A stretch of DNA of 54,575 bases from Candidatus Izemoplasmatales bacterium (GCA_041649275.1 JBAZNL010000011.1:1-54575), one strand, 5' to 3'. Shown: positions 42,890-51,824, counted from the first letter of the stretch. Numbers and translations: made by a program. Notes: generated by a model not told the origin, from the letters alone.

Positions 42890-42918
42890 TTGTGTGGTAC
42901 ACAGTAGTGTGTTATAAT
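42890..42918 (+). promoter_or_regulatory. PadR operon promoter with overlapping operator-like dyad
   Basis: TTGTGT at 42890-42895, 17 bp, TATAAT at 42913-42918 with TG extension. The dyad TGTGT-N3-ACACA at 42891-42903 overlaps the -35, and GTAGT...ACTAC flanks the -10 (about 42904-42924). Both are plausible sites for the PadR regulator encoded immediately downstream. Confidence 0.6.
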
Positions 42919-42940
42919 GACTACCGAAGGAGGGGATTGC

Positions 42941-43300
42941 ATGAATGCACAATTCAAACGCGGCATCGTCGAGCTGTGCGTGATGTCGCAGCTGGTACGC
43001 GAGGACATGTACGGCTACCTCGTCATCAGCAACGTCTCGAAGCACCTCGACGTGAACGACAACACGATCTACCCGATCCTGCGCCGGATGACCGAAGACG
43101 GCCACTGCGAAACCTATCTGCGCGAATCCGACCTCGGTGCGCCGAGGAAGTACTACCGGATGACGAAGAGCGGTTTCGAACACTATCTCAATCTGCGCGA
43201 CGAATGGGATCATTTCATCACCGGGGTCTACGAGATCCTGAACGAAGGAGGAAAAAACAGTGAAGAAGTATTTAGACGCTTTAAAGACCGCATTGAGTGA
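42941..43300 (+). CDS. PadR-family transcriptional regulator
   Basis: Start 42941 (MNAQFKRGIVELCVMSQL) follows AAGGAGG; 119 residues. The winged-helix signature is clear: EDMYGYLVI, NDNTIYPILRRMTEDGHCETY and GAPRKYYRMTKSG. It overlaps the next gene by 41 bases. PadR regulators commonly control a downstream DUF1700/DUF4097 membrane-stress gene, as here, and usually repress their own promoter. Confidence 0.92.
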   Translation: MNAQFKRGIVELCVMSQLVREDMYGYLVISNVSKHLDVNDNTIYPILRRMTEDGHCETYLRESDLGAPRKYYRMTKSGFEHYLNLRDEWDHFITGVYEILNEGGKNSEEVFRRFKDRIE

Positions 43301-44219
43301 GACCAAGCGCTTCTCGGAAACGGAGATCAACGACATCCTCGCCGACCATGAGGAAATGATCGGCGAAGCCCTTCGCAGCGGTCTCTCCGAAGCCGACATC
43401 GAAACCAAGTTCGGCAGCCCCCGCAAGGTGGCGGCCGACCTGGTCGAATCCTGCGGCGCGAAACGCGACCGCGATGAACCGAAGGATGCGTCCGGCGCCG
43501 TCTTCGCCGCCGTCCCGCCCGAAAAGAAGATCGACATCGCGATCCGGCTCGCCTCCGACGACATCGATCTCGTCGCCGAATCCCGCGCCGACATCGCCGT
43601 CTTCGTCGACGGCCGAATCTCGATGGACCGTTACGAGATCGGCTTCTCGGGTCACGAGTTCTACGTCCGGATGAAGAAGGGCGAGAAGGGCGGATGGTTC
43701 GACCGCGGCGCGCGTCGCTTCGACATCCGCATCCCTTCCGACCTCGAAGTCGGCGACATCGTCATCCAGCAGGCGAGCGGCGACTACAAGGTCGCTGGAA
43801 TCAAGGCCGCGACCTTCAAGATCAACATCGCCTCCGGCGACGGCACGATCGCCGACGGCGCGTTCGAACGGGTCGACATCGCCTCGGTGAACGGCGACAT
43901 CCGGATCGCCCACCTCATCGTCGGGACGCTTTTCGTCACCCAGGTGTCCGGCGACCTCGACGTCGAGCATCTCGTCTGCGAGGGCGACATGACGTTCGCG
44001 AGCACCTCGGGAGACATCGCCATCGTCGACTCGACCTGCCGTCACGCGGTCTTCCATACCGTGTCAGGCGATCTCGAAGGCACCGAGTTCTATCCCGAGT
44101 CGATCGAACTCCACAGCGTCTCCGGCGACGTCGAGATCAACAACGCCGACCGGTCCCGGCCGATCGCGGTCAAATCCACCAAATCCCTTTCGGGGACGAT
44201 CCGCATCCGCGAAAAATGA
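43260..44219 (+). CDS. DUF1700-DUF4097 protein
   Basis: GTG start at 43260 with GGAGG 10 bases upstream; 319 residues. The N-terminal DUF1700-like helical domain (about 1-65; MKKYLDALKTALSETKRFSE, then FGSPRKVAADLVE) is followed by a DUF4097-type right-handed beta structure (about 110-319), recognisable by repeated SGDG(T)I, NGDIRI, SGDLDVEHL and SGDVEINNA units. No membrane segment is apparent, unlike many relatives with a transmembrane linker. Function unknown; partner of PadR in envelope-stress-type modules. Confidence 0.85.
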   Translation: MKKYLDALKTALSETKRFSETEINDILADHEEMIGEALRSGLSEADIETKFGSPRKVAADLVESCGAKRDRDEPKDASGAVFAAVPPEKKIDIAIRLASDDIDLVAESRADIAVFVDGRISMDRYEIGFSGHEFYVRMKKGEKGGWFDRGARRFDIRIPSDLEVGDIVIQQASGDYKVAGIKAATFKINIASGDGTIADGAFERVDIASVNGDIRIAHLIVGTLFVTQVSGDLDVEHLVCEGDMTFASTSGDIAIVDSTCRHAVFHTVSGDLEGTEFYPESIELHSVSGDVEINNADRSRPIAVKSTKSLSGTIRIREK

Positions 44220-44225
44220 TATAAT
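44220..44225 (+). promoter_or_regulatory. Candidate -10 box of the M32 carboxypeptidase gene
   Basis: TATAAT directly after the stop of the preceding gene and 41 bases before the ATG. Confidence 0.45.
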
Positions 44226-44265
44226 GGATTCGGAAACGAAATCCATCTCACGAAAGGACCCCTTC

Positions 44266-45759
44266 ATGAACCACATCGAACGCTTCAGAACCCTCGTCAA
44301 GGAGATCAAGATCTACCAGTACGTCATGAACGTCATCGGCTGGGACTCGGAGACCGAAGCCCCGCGCGGCGCCTTCGCGGCGCGCGCCGACGTCATGGGC
44401 GCGATCGGCGGGGAGATCTTCCGTCGCTCCACCAGCCCCGAGTACCGCGAGATCGTCGACGCCCTTTACCATGACATCGACAAGCTCGATCCCGCGACCG
44501 CCAAGGAGATCCGCCGCGCCAAGAAGGCGCTCGACAAGATCGTCCGTGTCCCCGAGGATGAATTCGTCGCCTACCAGCGGCTCCTCACCCTCGCCCAGCC
44601 CGCGTGGGAGGACGCGAAGGCGAAGAACGACTGGAACGCCTTCAAGCCCTTCCTGGCCGACATCGTCGCGGCCAACCGCCGCTTCGTCGGCTATTACGGG
44701 ATTCCCGGCGAACCGTACGACGTCCTCCTCGACGAATTCGAGGAAGGCATGTCGATGGCGGCGTACGACCGTTTCTTCGCCGTCCTCAAGCGCGACCTCG
44801 TGCCGTTCGTGAAGCAGGTCCTCGCGGCCGCGAAGGGACGCGTCGATCCGATCGCCGGCAGGAAATTCCCGGTCGAGGGACAACAGAAGTTCAGTCGGCA
44901 TCTGCTCGACGTCATGAAGTTCGACACGAACCGCGGTCTCCTCAAGAAGAGCGTGCACCCGTTCACGTGGAACACCTCCCCGGCCGACGTCCGGCTCACG
45001 ACCCGCTACGACGAGAACGACGTCTTCGGGTCGATCTTCTCGACGATCCACGAACTCGGGCACGCCACCTACGAGCAGCAGATCGACCCCGTCTGGGATC
45101 CGACGCTTCTCGCGAGCGGAACCACGATGGGAATCCACGAGTCGCAGTCCCGCATGTACGAAAACGTCTTCGGACGGAGCGAGCCGTTCTGGGAGAAGCA
45201 TCTTCCGGCTCTTCGCCGCCGCTTCCCGACGCAGCTTGGGGACGTGGGCGTCGCCGACTTCGTCCGCGCCGCCAACAAGGTCGAGGCTTCGTTCATCCGG
45301 ACCGAAGCCGACGAACTCACGTATCCGCTCCACATCATGGTCCGCTACGACATCGAGCGCATGCTCTTCTCGGGCAAACTCGGCGTCGACGAACTGCCGG
45401 CGAAATGGAACGAGCTGATGAAGAGCTATCTCGGCATCGTCCCGCCGACGGACACCCTCGGCGTGCTGCAGGACGTCCACTGGTCGAGCGGCCTCTTCGG
45501 CTACTTCCCGACCTACGCGCTCGGAACCGCCTACGCGGCGCAGATCTACGACGCGATGAGGAAGGAACTCGACGTCGACGCGATCCTGCGCTCCGGCGAC
45601 ATGGGACCGATCAACGCCTGGCTGAAGGAGAAGATCCACCGGTTCGGCGGCAGCAAGTCTCCGGAAGAGATCATGCTCGACGTCACGGGCGCGCCGTTCG
45701 ACCCGTCCCACTACGTCGATTATCTCAAACGCAAATATACCCTTCTGTACCTTTCTTGA
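44266..45759 (+). CDS. M32-family metallocarboxypeptidase (Taq carboxypeptidase-like)
   Basis: Start 44266 (MNHIERFRTLVKEIKIYQYV) follows GAAAGGA; 497 residues, the usual M32 length. The zinc motif HELGH (His262, Glu263, His266) is present, followed by HESQSRMYENVFGRS, which carries the third ligand Glu, and DELTYPLHIMVRYDIER. Cytoplasmic enzyme removing C-terminal residues from peptides. An upstream in-frame ATG at 44224 overlaps the -10 box and is less likely. Monocistronic, with terminator at 45769. Confidence 0.95.
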   Translation: MNHIERFRTLVKEIKIYQYVMNVIGWDSETEAPRGAFAARADVMGAIGGEIFRRSTSPEYREIVDALYHDIDKLDPATAKEIRRAKKALDKIVRVPEDEFVAYQRLLTLAQPAWEDAKAKNDWNAFKPFLADIVAANRRFVGYYGIPGEPYDVLLDEFEEGMSMAAYDRFFAVLKRDLVPFVKQVLAAAKGRVDPIAGRKFPVEGQQKFSRHLLDVMKFDTNRGLLKKSVHPFTWNTSPADVRLTTRYDENDVFGSIFSTIHELGHATYEQQIDPVWDPTLLASGTTMGIHESQSRMYENVFGRSEPFWEKHLPALRRRFPTQLGDVGVADFVRAANKVEASFIRTEADELTYPLHIMVRYDIERMLFSGKLGVDELPAKWNELMKSYLGIVPPTDTLGVLQDVHWSSGLFGYFPTYALGTAYAAQIYDAMRKELDVDAILRSGDMGPINAWLKEKIHRFGGSKSPEEIMLDVTGAPFDPSHYVDYLKRKYTLLYLS

Positions 45760-45768
45760 CGAAATCGC

Positions 45769-45798
45769 GGGCGACGCCGCCAAGGCGCCGCCCCTTTT
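45769..45798 (+). terminator. Terminator after M32 carboxypeptidase
   Basis: GGGCGACGCC (45769-45778) pairs with GGCGCCGCCC (45784-45793), with one mismatch, then CTTTTC. Confidence 0.7.
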
Positions 45799-45844
45799 CA
45801 TGAACCCAATATGGGAAAAAGCCTTGTCCTCATCCGCGCCCGCG

Positions 45845-45853
45845 TGTTATAAT
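45845..45853 (+). promoter_or_regulatory. Extended -10 promoter of tldD-tldE
   Basis: TGTTATAAT, 27 bases before the tldD start. Confidence 0.55.
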
Positions 45854-45880
45854 TCTTTCAACATCCATGGAGGTGGCAGC

Positions 45881-47278
45881 ATGCTTTTAGAAAAGTCTCT
45901 GATCGAGAAAACGATCGCGACCGGACTCGCGACCGGCGCCGATTTCGCGGAGGTCTTCGTCGAGGATACGTCCTCCGAGACCATCCAGCTGGTCGGCGGC
46001 CGGATTGAGAAGGCCAACGGAGCGAAGATCTTCGGCGTCGGCATCCGTCTCGCCCTCGGATTTCGGAGCGTCTACGGCTATACCAACAGCAAGAATCCGG
46101 ACGACGTCGTGAAACTGGCGTCCGACCTGTCGAAATCCTTCGAGAACGCCGCGAAGATCGCGCCGGTCTCGCTTGGAGAACCGGAGATCGGCACGCGCCA
46201 TCGCGCGAAGGTCGATCCGCGTTCGGTCGCCCGGGCGACGAAGGTGGAACTCATGCGCAAGGCGTACGACGCCGCGAAGCAGGTCGACCCGGTAATCACG
46301 CAGGTCGTCGTCAACCTGCTCGACTCGGTGCAGAACGTCCAGATCGCCAACAGCGAAGGCCGTTTCGTCGAGGATTGCCGGACCCATGTCCGCGCCTACA
46401 TCCAGGCAATCGCTTCCAAGGACGGCGTCATGCAGACGGGCGGCGAAGGACCCGGCGCCGCCAAGGGCTACGAGTACTTCTTCGAGGAGTTCGATGTCGC
46501 CGAGGCGGCCCGCGACGCGGCCCGCACGGCGAAGACGATGCTCTTCGCCGACGATTGCCCGTCCGGCATCATGCCCGTCATCATCAACAACAAGTTCGGC
46601 GGCGTCATCTTCCACGAGGCCTGCGGGCATTCGCTCGAAGCGACGTCCGTCGCCCGCAATGCCTCCGTCTTCTGCGGCAAGCTCGGCACCCAGATCGCCT
46701 CGCCGATCGTCACCGCGATCGACGACGGCACGATCGAACACGGCTGGGGCTCCGCCAACTTCGACGACGAGGGCTACCCGCAGCAGCGTCGCGTCCTGAT
46801 CGAGAACGGCATCCTCAAGAGCTACATGGTCGACAAGCTGAACAGCCGCCGCATGAACCATGCGCCGACCGGTTCGTCGCGTCGCGAGTCCTACCGCTAC
46901 TCGCCGACGTCGCGCATGTCGAACACCTACATCGACAACGGCACCTCGACCTTCGAGGAAATCATCGCCGCCACCGAATACGGACTCTACGCGGCGAAGA
47001 TGGGCGGCGGCTCCGTCAATCCGGGCAACGGCGACTTCAACTTCGCCGTGTCCGAAGGCTACATGGTCCGGAACGGCAAGATCGCCGAACCGGTCCGCGG
47101 CGCCTCGCTCGTCGGCAACGGTGCGAAGATCCTCTGGAACATCGACATGATCGCCGGCAACCTCGACCGCGCGCGCGGCATGTGCGGTTCGTCCTCGGGT
47201 TCGATCCCGGCCGACGTCGGGCAGCCGACCATCCGCGTCTCGTCGATCACGGTCGGCGGCCGCAAGGGAGGGAAATGA
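45881..47278 (+). CDS. tldD: TldD metalloprotease subunit
   Basis: Start 45881 (MLLEKSLIEKTIATGLATGADFAEVF) follows GGAGGTGG; 465 residues. The active-site HExxxH motif is HEACGH (His245, Glu246, His250). Typical TldD segments GDFNFAVSEGYMVRNGKI and PTIRVSSITVGG are near the C-terminus. With TldE it forms a heterodimeric peptidase that processes unfolded peptides and some ribosomal peptide products. tldE follows after 2 bases. Confidence 0.95.
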   Translation: MLLEKSLIEKTIATGLATGADFAEVFVEDTSSETIQLVGGRIEKANGAKIFGVGIRLALGFRSVYGYTNSKNPDDVVKLASDLSKSFENAAKIAPVSLGEPEIGTRHRAKVDPRSVARATKVELMRKAYDAAKQVDPVITQVVVNLLDSVQNVQIANSEGRFVEDCRTHVRAYIQAIASKDGVMQTGGEGPGAAKGYEYFFEEFDVAEAARDAARTAKTMLFADDCPSGIMPVIINNKFGGVIFHEACGHSLEATSVARNASVFCGKLGTQIASPIVTAIDDGTIEHGWGSANFDDEGYPQQRRVLIENGILKSYMVDKLNSRRMNHAPTGSSRRESYRYSPTSRMSNTYIDNGTSTFEEIIAATEYGLYAAKMGGGSVNPGNGDFNFAVSEGYMVRNGKIAEPVRGASLVGNGAKILWNIDMIAGNLDRARGMCGSSSGSIPADVGQPTIRVSSITVGGRKGGK

Positions 47279-47280
47279 CG

Positions 47281-48597
47281 ATGATGAACATCGAACTGCT
47301 TTTCAAATCAGCCAAGGCGAAAGGCGTAAGCGACGTCTCCGTCTTCCTCTCCAACAGAAGCGAACTCTCGCTGGAGGTCTTCGACGGCGAACTCGACAAG
47401 TACGAGATCGCCGACACGTCGAGCATGACCGTCCGCGGCGTCTACAACGGCAAGATGGGAAGCTACGTCACCGAGGTCCTCGACGATTCGCTGATTCCGA
47501 CGATCGTCGACGCCGTCATCGAATCGGCGAAGATCATCGATTCGCTCGACGACGCGATCATCTACGCCGGCGACAAGGAATACGCCAAGCTCGACGGCCT
47601 GCTGAACGAGAATCTCACGAATGAGGACGTCGCCCTCAAGATCGCCAAGGTCAAGGCGCTCGACAAGGCGATGCACGCCGCCGATCCGCTGGTCACGATC
47701 GTCGAGTCGATGTATACCGAGACAACCCGCAAGGTCCTCCTTCAGAACACGAAGGGCCTCAAGCTCGAGAACGTCGTCAATTCGGCGATGTTCGGCGGTT
47801 CCGCGATCGTCAAGAACGAAGCCGACCAGCGTACCTCCTTCGACCTCGTGGTCTCCAACGACCCGGCCGACTTCGTCCCCGAGAAGCTCGCAGGCGCGAT
47901 CGTGAGCGACGCCGTCAAGGCGCTCGGCGCGAAACCGGTCCCGACCGGCGCGTACGAGATCGTCTTCCACGCCGACGCGCTCGCGACCCTGCTTTCGGCC
48001 TTCCAGGGCATCTTCTCCGCCGAAGCCGTGCAGAAGAACATGTCGCTGCTCAAGGGCAAGCTCAACACCGTCGTCGGCTCGCCGCTGGTCTCGATCGTCG
48101 ACGATCCGTTCCAGGCGAAATCGAGCCGCTCCCGCTCGTTCGACGACGAAGGCGTCGCGACCCGCTACAAGGCGATGATCGACAAGGGCGAACTGAAGAC
48201 CTTCCTCTACAACCTCGTGACCGCGAAGAAGGACGGCGTCGCCTCGACCGGCAACGGCTTCGGATCCGCCGTCGCCGCCGTCAACCTCAAGTTCCTGCCG
48301 GGAACGTCGAAACCGGAAGAACTCCTGAAATCCTGCAAGAAGGGCCTCTGGATCAAGGACGTCCAGGGCGCCCACGCCGGCGCCAACCCGATCTCCGGCG
48401 ACTTCTCACTCCAGGCCTCGGGCTTCGTCATCGAGGATGGCATCATCGGCGCGCCGGTCGCGCTCGTGACCGTCGCCGGGAACTTCGTCCAGATGATGAA
48501 GGACGTCGTCGGCGTGGCCGACGACTCGAAGACCGGCTACTACGGCATCACCACGCCGTCGGTCAAGATCGCCTCGATGGCGGTCGCCGGCATCTGA
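47281..48597 (+). CDS. tldE: TldE/PmbA protease subunit
   Basis: Start 47281 (MMNIELLFKSAKAKGVSDVSVF) follows GGGAGGGAA; 438 residues. It lacks the HExxxH zinc motif, as expected for the TldE partner, and carries the family-typical DDPFQAKSSRSRSFDDEGVATR and VQGAHAGANPISGDFSLQASGF segments. Forms the TldD/TldE peptidase. Ends 12 bases before a terminator. No precursor peptide gene is recognisable nearby. Confidence 0.94.
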   Translation: MMNIELLFKSAKAKGVSDVSVFLSNRSELSLEVFDGELDKYEIADTSSMTVRGVYNGKMGSYVTEVLDDSLIPTIVDAVIESAKIIDSLDDAIIYAGDKEYAKLDGLLNENLTNEDVALKIAKVKALDKAMHAADPLVTIVESMYTETTRKVLLQNTKGLKLENVVNSAMFGGSAIVKNEADQRTSFDLVVSNDPADFVPEKLAGAIVSDAVKALGAKPVPTGAYEIVFHADALATLLSAFQGIFSAEAVQKNMSLLKGKLNTVVGSPLVSIVDDPFQAKSSRSRSFDDEGVATRYKAMIDKGELKTFLYNLVTAKKDGVASTGNGFGSAVAAVNLKFLPGTSKPEELLKSCKKGLWIKDVQGAHAGANPISGDFSLQASGFVIEDGIIGAPVALVTVAGNFVQMMKDVVGVADDSKTGYYGITTPSVKIASMAVAGI

Positions 48598-48609
48598 CGT
48601 TTCCCCTCC

Positions 48610-48636
48610 GGGACCGGCTTAGGCCGGTCCCTTTTC
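48610..48636 (+). terminator. tldE terminator
   Basis: GGGACCGGC (48610-48618), loop TTAG, GCCGGTCCC (48623-48631), then TTTTC. Confidence 0.85.
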
Positions 48637-48663
48637 ATCTCCCGCCGCGTTGGGGGAATTGCC

Positions 48664-48700
48664 TTTACTTTCAACCTCCCATTCTGTATAATGGAGGTTG
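48664..48700 (+). promoter_or_regulatory. fba promoter with inverted repeat around the -10
   Basis: TTTACT at 48664-48669, 17 bp, TATAAT at 48687-48692. CAACCTCC (48672-48679) and GGAGGTTG (48693-48700) form a perfect 8 bp inverted repeat bracketing the -10, suggestive of a repressor operator. Confidence 0.65.
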
Positions 48701-48736
48701 GAAAAAGACACGAATCAACACCCATGGAGGCATCAT

Positions 48737-49609
48737 ATGGCACTTGTTTCCGTCAAGGAAATGCTCACCAAAGCGTTCAAGGAAGGCTATGCCGTCGGCC
48801 AGTTCAACATCAACAACCTCGAATGGACCAAGGCGATCCTCACGACCGCGCAGGAACTGAACTCTCCGGTCATCCTCGGCGTCTCCGAAGGCGCCGCGAA
48901 GTACATGACCGGCTACAAGACCGTCGTCGCGATGTGCGCCGCGATGGTCGATTCGCTCAAGATCACCGTTCCCGTCGCCGTCCACCTCGACCACGGCACC
49001 TACGAAGGCGCCCTCAAGGCGATCGATGCGGGCTTCCCCTCGATCATGTTCGACGGGTCGGAGTTCGCGATCGACGAGAACGTCAGGAAGACCACCGAAC
49101 TCGTCGCCCTGTGCAACGCCAAAGGCTTGTCGATCGAAGCCGAAGTCGGCGCCATCGGCGGCGAAGAGGATGGCGTCCACGGCCGCGGCGAACATGCCGA
49201 TCCGGACGAATGTGCCCGCATCGCCGCGCTCGGCGTGACGATCCTCGCCGCCGGCATCGGCAACATCCACGGCATCTATCCGCCGAACTGGAAGGGTCTC
49301 GACTTCGATACCCTCGCCGCGATCAAGAAGAAAGTCCCCGCCACGCCGCTCGTGCTCCATGGCGGTACCGGCATCCCGAACGAGATGATCCGGAAGGCGA
49401 TCTCCCTGGGTGTCGCCAAGATCAACGTCAACACCGAATGCCAGCTCGTCTTCGCCGCCGCGACCCGCAAGTACGTCGAAGAGGGCAAGGATCTCGACAC
49501 GAAGGCGAAGGGATTCGATCCGCGCAAGCTGCTCGCCCCCGGCTACGAGGCGATCAAGGCCGCCGTCAGGGAGAAGATCAACCTGTTCGGTTCCGCCAAC
49601 AAAGCCTGA
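48737..49609 (+). CDS. fba: Class II fructose-bisphosphate aldolase
   Basis: Start 48737 (MALVSVKEMLTKAFKEGYAVGQFNI region) follows GGAGG at 48726-48730; 290 residues. Zinc and catalytic segments are present: HLDHG near 83-87, FDGSE, EAEVGAIGGEEDGV (catalytic Glu region), HGGTGIP near 210 and KINVNTE. It cleaves fructose 1,6-bisphosphate in glycolysis; a related tagatose-bisphosphate aldolase specificity cannot be excluded. Single-gene unit between its own promoter and terminator. Confidence 0.95.
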   Translation: MALVSVKEMLTKAFKEGYAVGQFNINNLEWTKAILTTAQELNSPVILGVSEGAAKYMTGYKTVVAMCAAMVDSLKITVPVAVHLDHGTYEGALKAIDAGFPSIMFDGSEFAIDENVRKTTELVALCNAKGLSIEAEVGAIGGEEDGVHGRGEHADPDECARIAALGVTILAAGIGNIHGIYPPNWKGLDFDTLAAIKKKVPATPLVLHGGTGIPNEMIRKAISLGVAKINVNTECQLVFAAATRKYVEEGKDLDTKAKGFDPRKLLAPGYEAIKAAVREKINLFGSANKA

Positions 49610-49614
49610 TTTGC

Positions 49615-49643
49615 GAAAAACCACTACGCGCTAGTGGTTTTTC
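49615..49643 (+). terminator. fba terminator
   Basis: GAAAAACCACTA (49615-49626) pairs perfectly with TAGTGGTTTTTC (49632-49643). Confidence 0.85.
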
Positions 49644-49674
49644 CTTCTCTTACGACCCGCCACGGAGGAAACGC

Positions 49675-50256
49675 ATGGATTACCTGTTCCGCGAATATCT
49701 CGCCTGGATCGCCGAAAACCACGAATTCTACATGGAGCTGAAGGAGCATGATTCGCCGCTCTACGATCGGTTCCTGCCGGTGTATGCCGTGCTCGACCAC
49801 GTGTATCAGGAGGTCAAGGGCGACCGCATGCAGTTCGACTCCGACCTCGAGCGCATCTTCCACGTCGGTCTCGAATTCCTCCACGACCAGTTCGAATCGT
49901 GCAAGCTCTACCTCGAGACGAAGTTCAAGGGCGACCTGCACGTCTTCATGGAGTACGCCCCGGCGGTGAACCACATCCTGTTCGTCGAGGACGTCCGCTA
50001 CGAGCTCGAGGAGAAGGAAGCCGACTACGACCCCAAGAAGCTCGAAGACCTGCTCGATTTCCTCGAGGACATCCTCGACGCGAAGACCGGGATCGACGAG
50101 AACCTCGGCGTCTACGTCGACAGCGTCGTGAAGGACGTCGTCGGCGACGTCGACTTCGAACTTTACGGCATCATCGACATCTTCATGGACGTCGCCGAGA
50201 CGTTCGGACTGTACCTTTTCGAGGACGAGGACATCGTCCTGGGAAACGATATCTGA
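49675..50256 (+). CDS. Uncharacterised acidic protein, 193 residues
   Basis: Start 49675 (MDYLFREYLAWIAENHEFYM) follows GGAGGAA. The product is acidic and largely helical with many aromatic residues, and has no signal peptide or membrane segment. I recognise no family; the Asp/Glu-rich stretch LEDLLDFLEDILDAKTGIDE could be amphipathic. It precedes a membrane TPR gene by 17 bases and is likely co-transcribed with it. Confidence 0.75.
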   Translation: MDYLFREYLAWIAENHEFYMELKEHDSPLYDRFLPVYAVLDHVYQEVKGDRMQFDSDLERIFHVGLEFLHDQFESCKLYLETKFKGDLHVFMEYAPAVNHILFVEDVRYELEEKEADYDPKKLEDLLDFLEDILDAKTGIDENLGVYVDSVVKDVVGDVDFELYGIIDIFMDVAETFGLYLFEDEDIVLGNDI

Positions 50257-50273
50257 GAAAGGAAGGATCCCCC

Positions 50274-51161
50274 ATGTTCAACCGCAAGAAATACATCATC
50301 GTCATCGTCCTGATCGGCGTCGCGAGCGTCGCCGCGATCGTCCTGAACGCGCTCTTCGGAAAGTCCGAATACTGGCTCTGGATCGCGCTCGTCGCGATGA
50401 CCGCCTTCACCGTCCTGCGCACCCGCATGTTCGCACCGCTCCAGGTCTTCGGCACCAAGTTCACGATGCTGGTCGACTACGACCTCGACGTCGAGGAGGC
50501 CGTCCGACTCGCCCGCGAGGGCGTCGAGAACGCCCCCACCGACAAGATCGCCGCGATCTATGCGATGTACCTCGGCATGGGTCTCTACTACAAGGGCGAT
50601 TACGAAGCCGCGGTCCGCACGTTCAACGGCATCCGCCTCGACCGGCTCGACGGCGTCTACCACGTCCTGATCGTCTCCTTCGTCTGCTATGCCGAGTTCG
50701 AGCTCGGCGACGAGGCCGCCTTCAAGGAGGGGCTTGAGCGCCTGCGCGGGATCCAGTCGCGGATCGCGCCGAAATATCAAGGCTATGCGGCCAACTACCT
50801 CGAGATCCTCGAAGCCCTCGACAAGCTCTCGCTTGATCCGGAGCACTACCGCGAAGTGATGGAGAAGCACTTCAACCGCGACGACGGCTACATCTCCACC
50901 AAACTCATCCACCAGTACCGCCTCGCCCTCTACGACCGTCAGGTCGGCGACGTCGAAGCGATGGACAAGAAGCTCGCCTTCGTCATCGCCAACGGCAAGA
51001 ACCACCACACCGCCCTGCGCGCCCGCGCCCTCTTCCAGAACACCGTGAACCCCGACGACTACGTGATCCGGCCGGCGGAAGAGGAACCGGCCCCCGCCGA
51101 TCCTTCCCTGATCGAGACGCAGACGCCGGAAACGGACGAAGACAAGCCGGAAGGCGAATGA
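50274..51161 (+). CDS. Two-TM membrane protein with TPR-like domain
   Basis: Start 50274 follows GAAAGGAAGGA; 295 residues. Two transmembrane segments (about 7-25 and 33-50) are followed by a helical region with TPR-like pairs (LGMGLYYKGDYEAAVRTF, about 101-118; later GYAANYLEILEALDKL) and a Pro/Glu-rich acidic tail (about 265-295). No named family. TPR domains mediate protein contacts, so this may anchor a partner such as the preceding acidic protein. Confidence 0.75.
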   Translation: MFNRKKYIIVIVLIGVASVAAIVLNALFGKSEYWLWIALVAMTAFTVLRTRMFAPLQVFGTKFTMLVDYDLDVEEAVRLAREGVENAPTDKIAAIYAMYLGMGLYYKGDYEAAVRTFNGIRLDRLDGVYHVLIVSFVCYAEFELGDEAAFKEGLERLRGIQSRIAPKYQGYAANYLEILEALDKLSLDPEHYREVMEKHFNRDDGYISTKLIHQYRLALYDRQVGDVEAMDKKLAFVIANGKNHHTALRARALFQNTVNPDDYVIRPAEEEPAPADPSLIETQTPETDEDKPEGE

Positions 51162-51180
51162 CGGGAAAGGCTTCGAGGCC

Positions 51181-51804
51181 GTGAAGACGATCGACCCGAA
51201 CACCTGGAACCGCCGCGCCCATTACGAGCTTTTCAAGAATTACCGCGATCCTTTCTTCAACGTCTGCTTCGACCTCGACCTGACGGCGTTCCTCGCGCGG
51301 ATCAAGGCCGAAGGGAAGCCGTTCTTCCTGTCGTTCACGCGCGTGGCGACGGCCGCGGCGAACGCCGTCGAGGCGTTCCGTCTCCGTCTCCGCGGCGACG
51401 CCGTCGTCCTGCACGAGACCTGCCGCCCGTCGTTCACGATGATGACCGACAAAGGCGTCTTCCGGTTCCTCACGGTCCCGTACCACGAGGACGAGGCGAC
51501 CTTCATCGCCACGGCGGAGCGCCTGTCGGAGATCGCCCGCAAGTCGGTCTCGGTGGCCGACGAGCCGGGCGTCGACGACCTCTACTTCATCACCAGCATG
51601 CCCTGGGTTTCGTTCACCGCGGTGGAACACGCGATGCCCGGGAACCCCGACGATTCCTTCCCGCGCCTGACGTGGGGAAAGTACCGCGACGTCCTCGGCC
51701 GGACGCTGATCCCGTTTTCGGTCGCGGCGCACCACGCGCTCGTCGACGGCCAGGACGTCGGTGCCTTCGCGGAAACCATGCAGCGTCTGCTCGACAGGGT
51801 CTGA
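51181..51804 (+). CDS. Chloramphenicol acetyltransferase-family protein
   Basis: GTG start at 51181; 207 residues, slightly shorter than classic CAT (about 215-220). The N-terminus TWNRRAHYELFKNYRDPFFNV and the segment AVEAFRLRLRGD match the family. The catalytic HHALVDG (His184, His185, Asp189, Gly190) is intact. Classic CAT enzymes O-acetylate chloramphenicol using acetyl-CoA, but many chromosomal relatives have unknown acceptors, so resistance should not be assumed. GC content matches its neighbours, so there is no sign of recent acquisition. Confidence 0.85.
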   Translation: MKTIDPNTWNRRAHYELFKNYRDPFFNVCFDLDLTAFLARIKAEGKPFFLSFTRVATAAANAVEAFRLRLRGDAVVLHETCRPSFTMMTDKGVFRFLTVPYHEDEATFIATAERLSEIARKSVSVADEPGVDDLYFITSMPWVSFTAVEHAMPGNPDDSFPRLTWGKYRDVLGRTLIPFSVAAHHALVDGQDVGAFAETMQRLLDRV

Positions 51805-51824
51805 CATCCCTGCTGGATCGATCC

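Noticed and set aside
51181..51804. Acquired chloramphenicol resistance gene
   Set aside because: The catalytic motif is present, but composition and codon use match the chromosome and no mobile element flanks it; family membership alone does not show resistance.
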